Positions 45,633 through 54,565 of a stretch of 64,000 nt of DNA are shown in pieces (the stretch's first letter is position 1; each line of letters opens with the position of its first letter). Below the pieces are notes generated by a model. It ran no database searches. It worked only from the letters and a program-made list of their open reading frames with translations, and had not been told where the DNA came from. Position numbers and translations under genes: made by a program. This DNA comes from Halostella pelagica (lineage in GTDB: Archaea; Halobacteriota; Halobacteria; Halobacteriales; Natronoarchaeaceae), in the NCBI GenBank assembly GCA_005954745.1, contig CP040678.1, positions 1,736,001 through 1,800,000 on the forward strand, written 5' to 3'.

Positions 45633-45869
45633 TGTGGATAAATGGCTCCGTCGAGCGGTTAAGCGTGTCGCTCGGGGGAGACGGGCGTATCATGTCATCA
45701 CCGTTTTGTGATTTCACTGCGTATCCCGGATCATGAACGTCGTCCCCCCACGAGACGATGACGCTCCGTTCTGCGTCGTAGCCACAAGAGAACCGACCTC
45801 CCGAACCCCGGCGGAAGGTACGCGGGTCGGCTCGACACCACTGCGGACTCGTTCCCGGAGCGGACGCGG

Positions 45870-47210
45870 ATGGTAGACGTCCTGTTCTCGGCAGCGCGTC
45901 TCTTGGGCGCGTTGTTTCTGGTGCTTCTGAACGGGTTCTTCGTCGCCGCAGAGTTCGCCTACGTTCGGGTCCGGTCGACGGCCGTCGATATGCTCGTCGA
46001 AGAGGGGAGAGCGGGCGCGGACACGTTGCAGGACGCCCTCGAGAACCTCGACGATTACCTCGCGGTCACCCAACTCGGGATCACGATCGCTTCCCTCGGC
46101 CTCGGTTGGATCGGGGAACCGGCCGTAGCGGCGCTCATCGAACCAGTCCTCGCTCCCGTCCTGCCGTCGTCAGCCGTTCACCTCGTCTCGTTCGCGGTCG
46201 GGTTCGGCTTCATCACGTTCCTGCACGTCGTCTTCGGTGAACTCGCGCCGAAGACTATCGCGATCGCTAAAGCCGAGCGGATCGCCTTGCTCGTCTCGCC
46301 GCCGATGAAGTTCTTCTACTACCTGTTCGTCCCCGGTATCGTGGTCTTCAACGGTACGGCGAACTTCTTCACCCGCCTGGTCGGCGTCTCGCCAGCGTCC
46401 GAGACGAACGAGACGCTTCAGGAAGAGGAGATACTGACGGTGCTGACTCGCTCCGGACGGGAAGGCCACATCGACAGAGAGGAGGTCGAGATGATCGAGC
46501 ATGTCTTCGAACTCGACGACACCTCCGTCCGCGAGGTCATGGTCCCGCGGCCGGACGTGGTGACCGTCTCCGCCGACCTCCCCCTGTCCGACCTACGCAC
46601 CCTGATAACCGAGGCGGGACACACCAGATACCCGGTCATCGAGGCGGACGGGGAACAGATAACCGGATTCGTCGACGTCAAGGACGTTCTGCGGGCGATC
46701 GACTCCGTCGACGGGGACGCCGTCACGGCCGGCGACCTCGCGCGCGATATCCCCGTCGTTCCGGAGACCGGGCGAGTCAACGACCTCTTGACCGAGTTCC
46801 AGACCGAACAGACCCAGATTGCCGCCGTGATCGACGAGTGGGGGTCGTTCGAAGGGATCGCGACGGTCGAAGACGTCGTGGAGGTGATCGTCGGCGACAT
46901 CAGGGACGAGTTCGACGCAAACGAGCGCGAACCGACGATCGACCGTCGCGGCGAGGGGACGTACGCCATCGACGGCGGCGTGACGATCGCCGAGGTCAAC
47001 GAGACACTGGACACCGAGTTCGAGGCCGACGAGGTCGGAACGATCGGCGGACTGGTACTGGACCGACTTGGCCGCGCTCCGGAGATCGGCGACCGGATCA
47101 CGATGAACGGCTACGACCTGAAGGTCAATGGGTTAGACGGGGTTCGGATCTCGGAGGTCGTCGTTCGAGAGAAAGAGCCCGACAGCGAGGCGACGAGCGA
47201 GTCGGAGTAG
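45870..47210 (+). CDS. CNNM/CorC-type membrane protein (DUF21, CBS pair, CorC_HlyC)
   Basis: 446 residues. DUF21 membrane domain (residues 1-190, LLGALFLVLLNGFFVAAEFAYV, GELAPKTIAIAKAERIALLV), a CBS pair (VPRPDVVTVSADLPLSDL, VKDVLRAIDSVDG, about 210-340) and a C-terminal CorC_HlyC domain (YAIDGGVTIAEVNETLDTEF). Related proteins export Mg2+ or stabilise other transporters. The hemolysin label used for some relatives is not supported. Start ATG gives a normal membrane N-terminus. Confidence 0.92.
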   Translation: MVDVLFSAARLLGALFLVLLNGFFVAAEFAYVRVRSTAVDMLVEEGRAGADTLQDALENLDDYLAVTQLGITIASLGLGWIGEPAVAALIEPVLAPVLPSSAVHLVSFAVGFGFITFLHVVFGELAPKTIAIAKAERIALLVSPPMKFFYYLFVPGIVVFNGTANFFTRLVGVSPASETNETLQEEEILTVLTRSGREGHIDREEVEMIEHVFELDDTSVREVMVPRPDVVTVSADLPLSDLRTLITEAGHTRYPVIEADGEQITGFVDVKDVLRAIDSVDGDAVTAGDLARDIPVVPETGRVNDLLTEFQTEQTQIAAVIDEWGSFEGIATVEDVVEVIVGDIRDEFDANEREPTIDRRGEGTYAIDGGVTIAEVNETLDTEFEADEVGTIGGLVLDRLGRAPEIGDRITMNGYDLKVNGLDGVRISEVVVREKEPDSEATSESE

Positions 47211-47257
47211 CCGGCGTCGCCGCTGTTCGGAGAGAACGACGGAAAACGCGGTGACGT

Positions 47258-49309
47258 CTATTCGCCCAGTTCTTCGGCGACGGCGGTGACGACGCCGTCG
47301 AGGACTTCGTCGCGCTCGCCGGTCAGGAATTCGAGATGGCCGTCGCGGCCGCCCACGACGGAGATACCGGCATCGTCGGCGTACTCGCTCGCCGTCTCGG
47401 CGACGGCGCGAACGTCGACTGCCTGGGTACTGCGGAGGTGGATCTCGTCGTCACCTGCACCCAGAGTGACGAACGGTTCGTCGGCGTCGTCTCGGCGACG
47501 ACGGTGGAGTTCGTCCAGTAGCAGCGTCGTCGGCGGGAAGTCGAAGCGGTGGGTGAAGTCGTCGGTGTCGAGGACGGCGAAGGTGACGCCGTTCTCGCCG
47601 CGGACCGAGAGGTTCCGGTCGGCCGTTTCGACTTCGGTGTCTAACTTCTCTCGGAACTGCTCGCTCACGTGGGCGGCGAGGCTCTCCGCGTCGCCGGGAG
47701 CCTCGGCCTGCCCGAACAGGAGGTCGGCGACGAGTTCGCGCTTGTCGTCGTAGGACTGGTAGTACGCCTCCAGTGCGATGGCCTCGCGCCGCTCTCGGAG
47801 GGCCGTCTCGTCGTAGCCGGCCTCGTCGGCGAGGGCGGCGTACTGTTCGGGTGCGTCGCCCCAGTAGCTCACCGCCGGCAGGTGTCGAAGGTCGTCGCGG
47901 ATGTCGTCGCGGACGTGCGCGGCGACGTTCGCGGCGAGCGCCGTAGTGGTGAGGTTGTCGTCGGTGTCACCGTCGGCCAGACCGGGGTTGACGATGGTGT
48001 CGACGTCGTCGACGATATCGTCGTCGGGATGGCTGGCGTCGACGACGACGCGGTGAGCGCCGTACACGTCGAGGAGGCGGTAGCCGTCGCTGGATTCCAG
48101 GGTGCTACCGGCGTCCACGAGGACGACGAGCGGGAGCTTTTCGCCGTGTCGCTCCTGCGCTTCGAGCATCTGGGTAGCGTCGTTCGTCGCGGCGTCCATG
48201 TCGTACACTTCGCCGTCGAGCGGACGGCGTTCGACGTAGTGGTACTCGGCGTCAGCCTTGACGTGTTCATCGCGGACGAGCGGCAGGACCGCACGCTCGA
48301 TCGCGGCACCGGCGGCGTAGCCGTCAGCCGTCGCACTGTGGCGGACGATGACGGGTCGCGCTTCGAAGACGGCGCGCCGGACCGCCTCGGCGGCGTCGCC
48401 GATCGCGGTTTCGACGGTATCGGCGGGGTCGTCGTCGGCGAGCAGGTCGATCTCGCCCGGGCGGGCGCGGTCAGTCATCGCGGCCGTCAACCGCTCGTCG
48501 ACGGCGGCGGCCTCCTCGTCGTCGAGGACGACCAGCGATTCGGTTTCGACCTGCAGTTCGTCGCGTCGGAGTTCGACCTCGCCGTCGAGGCGGACGTAAT
48601 CGTCGGTTTCGACGTCGGGGTAGGCCCGGACGCCGGCCTCCTTGAACGCGGCACATTCGACCGTGCTGGTCTCGTCGCGGAGTTCGAACACCGTGGGACC
48701 GGAGGTCTGCCGAACGCCGGCGACCTCTCCCTCGATCCGGACGCTGTCACCGACCCGCTCCGAGAGGGACTCGATCGTGACCCGCGACGGGTCCGACTCG
48801 GGTTCCTCGTCGGTCGCTTCGGTCTCGGCCTCGTCTTCGACCGAGTCGGTCGTCGCTACCGCACTGGCGCTCGCTGCGGCCGCACCGCCTCCTGAGGGCT
48901 CTGCGGCCGCGTCTTCATTTCCCGTCGGACTCGCCTCCGGCGCATCGGCGTGGGGGTCGTCGACGAGCGTTCCGCGGAACTCGTCTTCGCCCTGTCGGAT
49001 CGACCACCCAAGGTCGACGTTGCCGTTGTCTCGAACGTCCGTCACCTGGACGTAGACGGTGTCGCCCGAGTCCCAGTCGAGACTCTCCAGGCGCTTGTCG
49101 AGTTCGCTCTTGTGGAGGAGGCCGGTGACGCTGTCACCGACGTCGACGAACACGCCGAATTCGGCGAAGCCGTCGACGGTGCCGCGGTAGTAGCGGCCGG
49201 GGGTCAGTTCGTCTGCACTGTCGCCTCTGAATTCGAAGAGGACGTCTTCTTCATGGCTACTGCAGATCCGCCCGTCGGCGGGCGTACCGCAGATGATACA
49301 GGTACCCAT
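47258..49309 (-). CDS. RecJ-like DHH-family protein with zinc finger, S1 and OB domains
   Basis: 683 residues. An N-terminal CIICG/CSSH zinc finger, S1 RNA-binding domain (residues about 35-110), acidic Ala-rich linker, OB-fold (about 180-255, RVTIESLSERVGDSVRIEGE), then DHH and DHHA1 regions. DHH motifs are unusual: motif I reads HSATADGYAAGAA, motif II LVDAGST and the DHH motif itself VVDASHPDD. Related to archaeal RecJ/GAN exonucleases but catalysis may be changed. It begins with ATG close to the divergent-looking region 49310-49360. Confidence 0.82.
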   Translation of the reverse strand: MGTCIICGTPADGRICSSHEEDVLFEFRGDSADELTPGRYYRGTVDGFAEFGVFVDVGDSVTGLLHKSELDKRLESLDWDSGDTVYVQVTDVRDNGNVDLGWSIRQGEDEFRGTLVDDPHADAPEASPTGNEDAAAEPSGGGAAAASASAVATTDSVEDEAETEATDEEPESDPSRVTIESLSERVGDSVRIEGEVAGVRQTSGPTVFELRDETSTVECAAFKEAGVRAYPDVETDDYVRLDGEVELRRDELQVETESLVVLDDEEAAAVDERLTAAMTDRARPGEIDLLADDDPADTVETAIGDAAEAVRRAVFEARPVIVRHSATADGYAAGAAIERAVLPLVRDEHVKADAEYHYVERRPLDGEVYDMDAATNDATQMLEAQERHGEKLPLVVLVDAGSTLESSDGYRLLDVYGAHRVVVDASHPDDDIVDDVDTIVNPGLADGDTDDNLTTTALAANVAAHVRDDIRDDLRHLPAVSYWGDAPEQYAALADEAGYDETALRERREAIALEAYYQSYDDKRELVADLLFGQAEAPGDAESLAAHVSEQFREKLDTEVETADRNLSVRGENGVTFAVLDTDDFTHRFDFPPTTLLLDELHRRRRDDADEPFVTLGAGDDEIHLRSTQAVDVRAVAETASEYADDAGISVVGGRDGHLEFLTGERDEVLDGVVTAVAEELGE

Positions 49310-49359
49310 TTGACAGAGATAAATATCCCTGGCCTAAAACGGTTGTCGAAACGAACTCG

Positions 49360-49596
49360 CTACTCGAAAACCGGGCTATCGTCCTCCAGCGCCTCCACGT
49401 CGTCGACTATCGATCGTACGTCCTCCGGAAACAGCGCCACTTGCATCTCGTTTCCGTCCTCGTCCTCGAAGACCAGTTTGACGCGCTTGTCCCCGAACTC
49501 CCTTGCCTCCGCGTCGGTCACGTCGAACAGTTTCGCCGAGGCGGACTTGTTCGACGGACCGACGTTCTTGATAGCGCCGTCTTTCAGTTCGACCAT
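49360..49596 (-). CDS. Conserved haloarchaeal small protein
   Basis: 78 residues: MVELKDGAIKNVGPSNKSAS then a beta-rich acidic region ending ALEDDSPVFE. It looks like a compact conserved haloarchaeal protein, but I know no function. The frame runs on upstream (possible ATG 49644, 16 residues more), yet the MVELKDG start best fits a real N-terminus. 50 bases upstream of the RecJ-like gene's stop side on the same strand, possibly co-transcribed with it. Confidence 0.7.
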   Translation of the reverse strand: MVELKDGAIKNVGPSNKSASAKLFDVTDAEAREFGDKRVKLVFEDEDGNEMQVALFPEDVRSIVDDVEALEDDSPVFE

Positions 49597-49883
49597 GAAA
49601 TCGTCCAGTTGGAGCGTTAGCACGAGAGACCGTTGGGGAGACATCGCTAAAACGGTATGCACGAAAACCGCCGGAAGCAGAATCAGTTCGCCGTCGTCGT
49701 TCACACGTGCCGGCGGGTAATACGTATCGGCAGGTAGATCCTTGTTCACACGTGTTGAGTGGCAGACTCCGGTCGTGCGCGCCCGTCTACCGCAAACAAC
49801 CACTGTCTCCGGTTTCTCCGTCCGCGTTTCGGGGTTCGCTCCGCCCACGTTTAAGTGCAGTTCGGACGTATGTCCGGACGACT

Positions 49884-50618
49884 ATGGAACTGACCTGGCA
49901 CGGCCACGCCACGTGGCACGTCGAAGTCGGTGAAACGTCGCTTTTGATCGACCCGTTCTTCGACAACCCGCACACGTCGCTTGACCCGTCGGACGTCGAG
50001 CAACCCGACTACGTCCTGCTGACGCACGGCCACGCGGACCACGTCGGCGACGCGGGTCACTTCTCCGACGCGACGCTGGTCGCGGTACCGGAACTCGCCG
50101 CGTTCGCCGAGGACGAGTTCGGCTTCGAGGACGCCGTCGGCGGGATGGGGATGAACCTCGGCGGCACCGTGGAGTGCGGCGACGCGTACGTGACGATGCA
50201 CCGCGCCGACCACACGAACGGCATCAACACTGGCTACGAGTACTCCGCCGGTCCGCCCGTCGGCTACGTCATCAGCGACACGAAACCCACGCAGGTTTCG
50301 GACGAGGAGAGCGAGACGTTCTACCACGCGGGCGACACCGGCCTGATGACCGAGATGCGCGACGTTATCGGCCCGCACCTCGAACCGGACGCAGCCGCCG
50401 TCCCGGCCGGCGACCACTTCACGATGGGACCGATGCAGGCCGCCATCGCCGTCGACTGGCTGGACGTCGACCACGCGTTCCCCATGCATTACGACACGTT
50501 CCCGCCGATCGAGATAGATACCGACGACTTCGTCAACGAGGTCAAAGGAACCGGTAGCGACGCCGAGGCCCACGTGCTGGACGGCGACGAGACGTTCGAC
50601 CTGAGCGAAGGGTACTGA
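49884..50618 (+). CDS. UlaG-like metal-dependent hydrolase (UPF0173, metallo-beta-lactamase fold)
   Basis: 244 residues. The metallo-beta-lactamase motif is [13 protein letters not shown], with N-terminal [12 protein letters not shown] and later ligands in [21 protein letters not shown] and [10 protein letters not shown]. This matches the UPF0173/UlaG-like hydrolases, whose substrates are mostly unknown. ATG 49884 starts exactly at the conserved [10 protein letters not shown]; longer starts are not supported. Single gene. Confidence 0.92.
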   Translation: MELTWHGHATWHVEVGETSLLIDPFFDNPHTSLDPSDVEQPDYVLLTHGHADHVGDAGHFSDATLVAVPELAAFAEDEFGFEDAVGGMGMNLGGTVECGDAYVTMHRADHTNGINTGYEYSAGPPVGYVISDTKPTQVSDEESETFYHAGDTGLMTEMRDVIGPHLEPDAAAVPAGDHFTMGPMQAAIAVDWLDVDHAFPMHYDTFPPIEIDTDDFVNEVKGTGSDAEAHVLDGDETFDLSEGY

Positions 50619-50879
50619 TACCGACGGCTGTACCCGACTGCGGATCTCCGCCAGATTGGTCGGCGGCGTCTACGCCCGCGTCCTGCTTAACGCCGTTGTA
50701 CACGGCGACATGCGGCCGTTCTTCCCCGTCGAAGCGAATCCGCTCCTCGGCGTTCCCTCGGTCGGTCCCCTCTACGCAAGGTGTGTCGCCGCCGGGGGGT
50801 CTCGGTGCCATCCTGTGGGTCCGTCGTATTTTCCGAGTGAGCAACGCTTACGACACCGGCCGTTGATGTTGCAGTTGCA

Positions 50880-51263
50880 ATGGCAAAAGAAGTCCACAGC
50901 GTCTCCGAAGAGGGGTACAGCACGACGAATCAGATCCGCGATTTCGAGACGACCGTGGACGCAACCGGCGAGGAAGCACCGGACACGCTGGAGGCCCTGC
51001 TCGCGGCGTACGCCTCCTGTTACGTTCCCGCTCTCCGCGTCGGAGCCGAGCAACGCGACGCCGGCGACCTGGGTCGCATCGAAATCGACGCGACAGGCGA
51101 CCTCAACGACGACGACAAACTCGAATCAGTATCGTTCGACGTCACGACTGACGCCGACGTGGACGACGACAAGAAGGAAGCGATCATCGAGCGAGCGGAC
51201 GAACTGTGCAAGGTCGGCGACGCCGTCAAAGGCGACCTCAAGGCGGAAGTTTCGATCCGCTGA
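50880..51263 (+). CDS. OsmC/Ohr-family protein
   Basis: 127 residues, OsmC fold. The first redox Cys sits in AAYASCYVPALRVGAEQ, and a second Cys occurs in RADELCKVGDAVKG, at the place expected for the catalytic pair. Such proteins reduce organic hydroperoxides with a thiol donor. Acidic surface, no signal peptide. Single gene. Confidence 0.88.
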   Translation: MAKEVHSVSEEGYSTTNQIRDFETTVDATGEEAPDTLEALLAAYASCYVPALRVGAEQRDAGDLGRIEIDATGDLNDDDKLESVSFDVTTDADVDDDKKEAIIERADELCKVGDAVKGDLKAEVSIR

Positions 51264-51354
51264 AGTCGGTTCGCCGGTTTCCTGGCGGTTTCCGACCGCA
51301 TAACGGCGTACAGCGGGGGAAACCCTGATACCGCTTTGTTACTAATCGACTGGT

Positions 51355-51825
51355 ATGACAGACAGCGAGTGGACCGACCGTATCGTCGGCGACCGAATGG
51401 CGGTCGATCAGGAGTTCTCTCGGCACGTTCAGAACTCCCGGTTCTCGAACCAGGAGTGGGGGATGATCATGACCGCCGTCGAACTGGACATAGAGAACCC
51501 CGGCGACCCGGAAGCGGCGCGCATCGTCGCCGTTACCGACAACATCGATCAGGTGATGCCGGCGATCGAAGAGGCCCGTTCGAAGATGGGCGGGATGGGC
51601 GCAGGCGGCGGTGGCGGTCCCAGCGGCGGCGCTCGCTCGGGATCATCAGAGGGGTTTCTCTCCGGAATCAAGGACGCGCTCGGTCTGGGCGGCGGCGAGA
51701 GCGGCGGAGACGGTGAACGCGCCGAAGCCGCCGCAACGTTGGCACAGGAGTACGCCGACGAGTTACAGGCACACCTCGAACAGAAGGGGAAGTGGGAGGA
51801 GGTCCGGACGGCTGCGCAGGGGTAG
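51355..51825 (+). CDS. Conserved haloarchaeal protein (DUF5799-like)
   Basis: 156 residues. A folded N-terminal part (MTDSEWTDRIVGDRMAVDQE, NSRFSNQEWGMIMTAVELDI) is followed by a Gly/Ser-rich linker (residues about 80-125) and a C-terminal helix (AATLAQEYADELQAHLEQKG). It recalls the haloarchaeal DUF5799 family; function unknown. Single gene with its own start. Confidence 0.75.
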   Translation: MTDSEWTDRIVGDRMAVDQEFSRHVQNSRFSNQEWGMIMTAVELDIENPGDPEAARIVAVTDNIDQVMPAIEEARSKMGGMGAGGGGGPSGGARSGSSEGFLSGIKDALGLGGGESGGDGERAEAAATLAQEYADELQAHLEQKGKWEEVRTAAQG

Positions 51826-51902
51826 AGTAGCCATCGAAACGGTTTACCCATCGATCGCCTGCATACGGGTGATCGAGGGTGAAACGACTGTTAATCGCCG
51901 CT

Positions 51903-52049
51903 CTAGCCGTCGCCCGACCGAAACAGCGTCAGCTCCTCGGCCTGGTAGATGTTGATGAGTTCGTTGACGAGTTCGTCGTAGGATTCGTCGTCGACGCGAA
52001 GCGCGTCTAACCGCTCGACGGTTTCCTCGTCAAGATCGACCTTTGGCAT
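51903..52049 (-). CDS. 48-residue conserved protein (DUF7557-like)
   Basis: 48 residues beginning MPKVDLDEETVERLDALRVD and continuing DESYDELVNELINIYQAEEL. The ribbon-helix-helix-like pattern (strand, then two helices) is typical of small haloarchaeal DUF7557 proteins resembling antitoxin-type RHH domains. No toxin gene is next to it. The frame is short but the sequence is clearly protein-like. Confidence 0.75.
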   Translation of the reverse strand: MPKVDLDEETVERLDALRVDDESYDELVNELINIYQAEELTLFRSGDG

Positions 52050-52179
52050 GGCAGAACCAACGCACGCAAACGGCTTAAACATGAGCCGTCAGTACGTCAG
52101 GTGACGGGCCGTCAGTGCGTCAGGTAACGGCGTCTCCGGACGTGCGTCCGCTCGCGTCGACACGGACGGATTGACGGCG

Positions 52180-52371
52180 TTAGTCCTCGTCGCGGAGTTC
52201 TTCCAGTTCCTGTCTGGTCTTCTCGCGCCCTTTCCTGAACTCGCCGATGGCTTCGCCGCTTGACCGTGCGAGTTTCGGGATCTTCTTTGCGCCGAACAGC
52301 AGGCCGACGAGCAGCAGTACTGCGACGAGTTCGAGGCCGCCGGGCGCGAACAGCGGTGTTGCTACTGGCAT
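52180..52371 (-). CDS. tatA: Sec-independent protein translocase TatA
   Basis: 63 residues: a single N-terminal helix (GGLELVAVLLLVGLLFGAKKIPKLARSSGEA) with the FGxKKIP hinge and an amphipathic charged tail (GEFRKGREKTRQELEELRDE). This is the pore subunit of the twin-arginine translocase, heavily used by haloarchaea, for example for the Tat lipoprotein at 2.6 kb. ATG 52371 is chosen over one four codons upstream. No tatC is nearby. Confidence 0.92.
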   Translation of the reverse strand: MPVATPLFAPGGLELVAVLLLVGLLFGAKKIPKLARSSGEAIGEFRKGREKTRQELEELRDED

Positions 52372-52509
52372 CGTGTAGTACACCTGTTCGAGTGTTAGGT
52401 GCGAGAATAGTAATACTTTCTCGTCGTTCCGACTCCGCGGGAACGACCGCCTGCCGAAACGGCCACCGTTACCAGCGGTCTCGATGTCGTCAGCGCCGGA
52501 GAGCTACGC

Positions 52510-53490
52510 TCAGAGGCGGTCGATCACTGCCTCTGTGACGTCCGACGTAGTCGCGTCGCCGCCGAGGTCCGGGGTTCGCGGCCCCTCGTCGAGAACGCCC
52601 TCGACGGCGGCGCGCACGCGGTCGGCCTCGTCACCGTATCCGAGGTGGTCGAGCAGCATCGCGGCCGAAAGGATCATCGCCGAAGGGTTAGCGATGCCCT
52701 TCCCCGCGATGTCCGGCGCGGAGCCGTGGACCGGTTCGAACAGCGCGTTCTCCGAACCGACGTTGGCGCTCGGCAAGAGACCGAGTCCGCCGACGAGCCC
52801 CGCCGCGAGGTCCGACAGCATGTCGCCGGCGAGGTTCGGACAGATGACGACCCCGTACTCCTCGGGATGCATGACGAGATGCATCGCCAGCGCGTCCATC
52901 AGCGCGGTGTCGTACGCCGCGTCGCGCCCTTCGGCGACGGCCTCGGCCGTTTCGAGGAACAACCCGTCCGTCTCGCGCATCACGTTCGCCTTGTGGGCGA
53001 CGGTGACATCATCGTAGCCGTTGGCCGCGGCGTAGTCGAAGCCGAACTCGGCGATGTCGCGGGACGCGTCCTCGGTGACGACGCGAGTGAGCGTCGTCAC
53101 GCCGTCGGCGATCTCGCTCTCGATACCGGAGTAGACACCCTCCGTGTTCTCGCGGATGAACACGATATCGGTATCTGGCTGGACGGCGTCGAGTCCGGGG
53201 TACGAGACGGCCGGGCGGACGTTCGCGAAAGAGCCGACCACGTCGCGGAGCGGGAGGATGACGTCCGCCGCCGTCTCGCCCGCCGCGCCGAACAGCGTTG
53301 CGTCGCTGTTCGCGGCGATATCTCGGGTGTCCTGCGGCAGCGCCTCTCCGGTCTCTGCTTTCACGGCGTCGCCGGCATCGCCTTCGACGAACTCGAAGTC
53401 GGGGGACAGCGCCTCTAGTACGTCGACTGCGGCGGGCGTCACTTCCTGTCCGATACCGTCGCCGGGGATGACGGCGATCTGGTGAGTCAT
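52510..53490 (-). CDS. leuB: 3-isopropylmalate dehydrogenase
   Basis: 326 residues, beta-decarboxylating dehydrogenase family. N-terminal [20 protein letters not shown], the [12 protein letters not shown] segment, [15 protein letters not shown] and the C-terminal [20 protein letters not shown] are all present. It oxidises and decarboxylates 3-isopropylmalate in leucine synthesis; the homologous isocitrate dehydrogenase is less likely given the length and leu context. ATG 53490 is preferred over a frame starting 43 residues earlier. It is separated from leuD by three plus-strand genes. Confidence 0.9.
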   Translation of the reverse strand: MTHQIAVIPGDGIGQEVTPAAVDVLEALSPDFEFVEGDAGDAVKAETGEALPQDTRDIAANSDATLFGAAGETAADVILPLRDVVGSFANVRPAVSYPGLDAVQPDTDIVFIRENTEGVYSGIESEIADGVTTLTRVVTEDASRDIAEFGFDYAAANGYDDVTVAHKANVMRETDGLFLETAEAVAEGRDAAYDTALMDALAMHLVMHPEEYGVVICPNLAGDMLSDLAAGLVGGLGLLPSANVGSENALFEPVHGSAPDIAGKGIANPSAMILSAAMLLDHLGYGDEADRVRAAVEGVLDEGPRTPDLGGDATTSDVTEAVIDRL

Positions 53491-53952
53491 AGCTACCGAA
53501 ACGTAGCGGTGGTTGGAAAGGGATTCGGTACCGGTAGGACTTCTCCAGAGTTCGTCCGCTGATTCGCGGGGCCGCCGGGCGTGCCGAACGGTGTAGCCGC
53601 TGAACACCTCAACAACCACCCCAAGCTATTTATCCCCGGGGAACGAATTATTAAGTAGAGACGCCCCGCGGAATTAAATCGGTAGCTTCTTGTATCGGTT
53701 CCCAGTATATTCTGTTCCGACGTTTGACCCCAGTAACGGCGCACTCTGAACCGTATCGTGAGGATGCGACCGAAACCGACCCGTCACCGCCATCGGTCAG
53801 CCCGTTCCGTCCCGTTGGCCGACCATCCACGCGCCGCTTTCGGGGAGAGACGCCGGAAAACACCCATCCGAGAGATCGAATCCCGATCGAAACTGCACCG
53901 ACACCCGACCGAAACCGCACTGGCACCCAACCATCGCGACACAGATCCATAC
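53491..53952. other. Intergenic region between leuB and the Nudix-like gene
   Basis: About 460 bases with no supported gene. It contains the leuB promoter side and an AATTATTAAG stretch around 53646-53655. A long frame into the Nudix-like gene is Pro/Arg/Thr-rich and not protein-like. Confidence 0.5.
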
Positions 53953-54486
53953 ATGCAAGACCGAACGACAGCAGACGACGCACTCGAATCAGTGACCGAC
54001 CCCACCGCGTTCAGCGACCGCGAAGCTATCGACGAAGTCACTGACAGCTTCCCCCACCCGGAGCAGGACCACTGCGAGGCCGACTACGCGGGACGAGCCA
54101 TCGTCGGCGTGACGAACGAGGAGGGGGAGACTCTGATCATCGTCGACCGCGATGCGGGCGCTGCGGTCCTGCCGAGCCCGAAGGTCGAGACCGACGGCGA
54201 CTACGTCGCCGCCGCGAAGGAAGAGGTCGCCGACGTGGCGGGTATCGACGTCGAGATAACCGGGGTCGAACGCGTTCGACACGCCGAACACGTCGTCGAG
54301 GGCGAGGACGACCCCTTCGACGAGACCACCCATCTCGTCTTCTCGGCGACCCCCGCCGACGAGTACACCGAGGCGTCCGTCGACGGCGACGAATCCTGGA
54401 CGGTCGAGTGGCACGACACCGTCCCTGCCGACCTGCTGGACGACGACGCACCCCCGAGCGACGACGTGCGACTGTTCGTCGACTGA
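53953..54486 (+). CDS. Nudix-fold protein with degenerate Nudix box
   Basis: 177 residues. The layout suits a Nudix hydrolase: GRAIVGVTNEEGETLIIVDR, then a Nudix-box region GDYVAAAKEEVADVAGIDVE and a later TTHLVFSATPADEYT strand. The box does not match GxxxxxExxxxxxxREUxEExGU: the catalytic REUxEE reads KEEVADV. It may bind rather than cleave nucleotides. ATG 53953 is preferred; the frame upstream is Pro/Arg-rich. Followed by a BAAT-type hydrolase gene. Confidence 0.65.
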   Translation: MQDRTTADDALESVTDPTAFSDREAIDEVTDSFPHPEQDHCEADYAGRAIVGVTNEEGETLIIVDRDAGAAVLPSPKVETDGDYVAAAKEEVADVAGIDVEITGVERVRHAEHVVEGEDDPFDETTHLVFSATPADEYTEASVDGDESWTVEWHDTVPADLLDDDAPPSDDVRLFVD

Positions 54487-54565
54487 CCGACCCCTTCGCA
54501 GACACACACCGCGACCAGCGACACGCGGCACCGAACGCGACCGAACCCAACAGACAGCAACAGCT

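Noticed and set aside
45870-47210. Hemolysin
   Set aside because: The domain order DUF21-CBS-CorC indicates a metal-transport-related membrane protein, not a toxin.
51903-52049. Toxin-antitoxin pair
   Set aside because: The small RHH-like protein has no toxin gene beside it.
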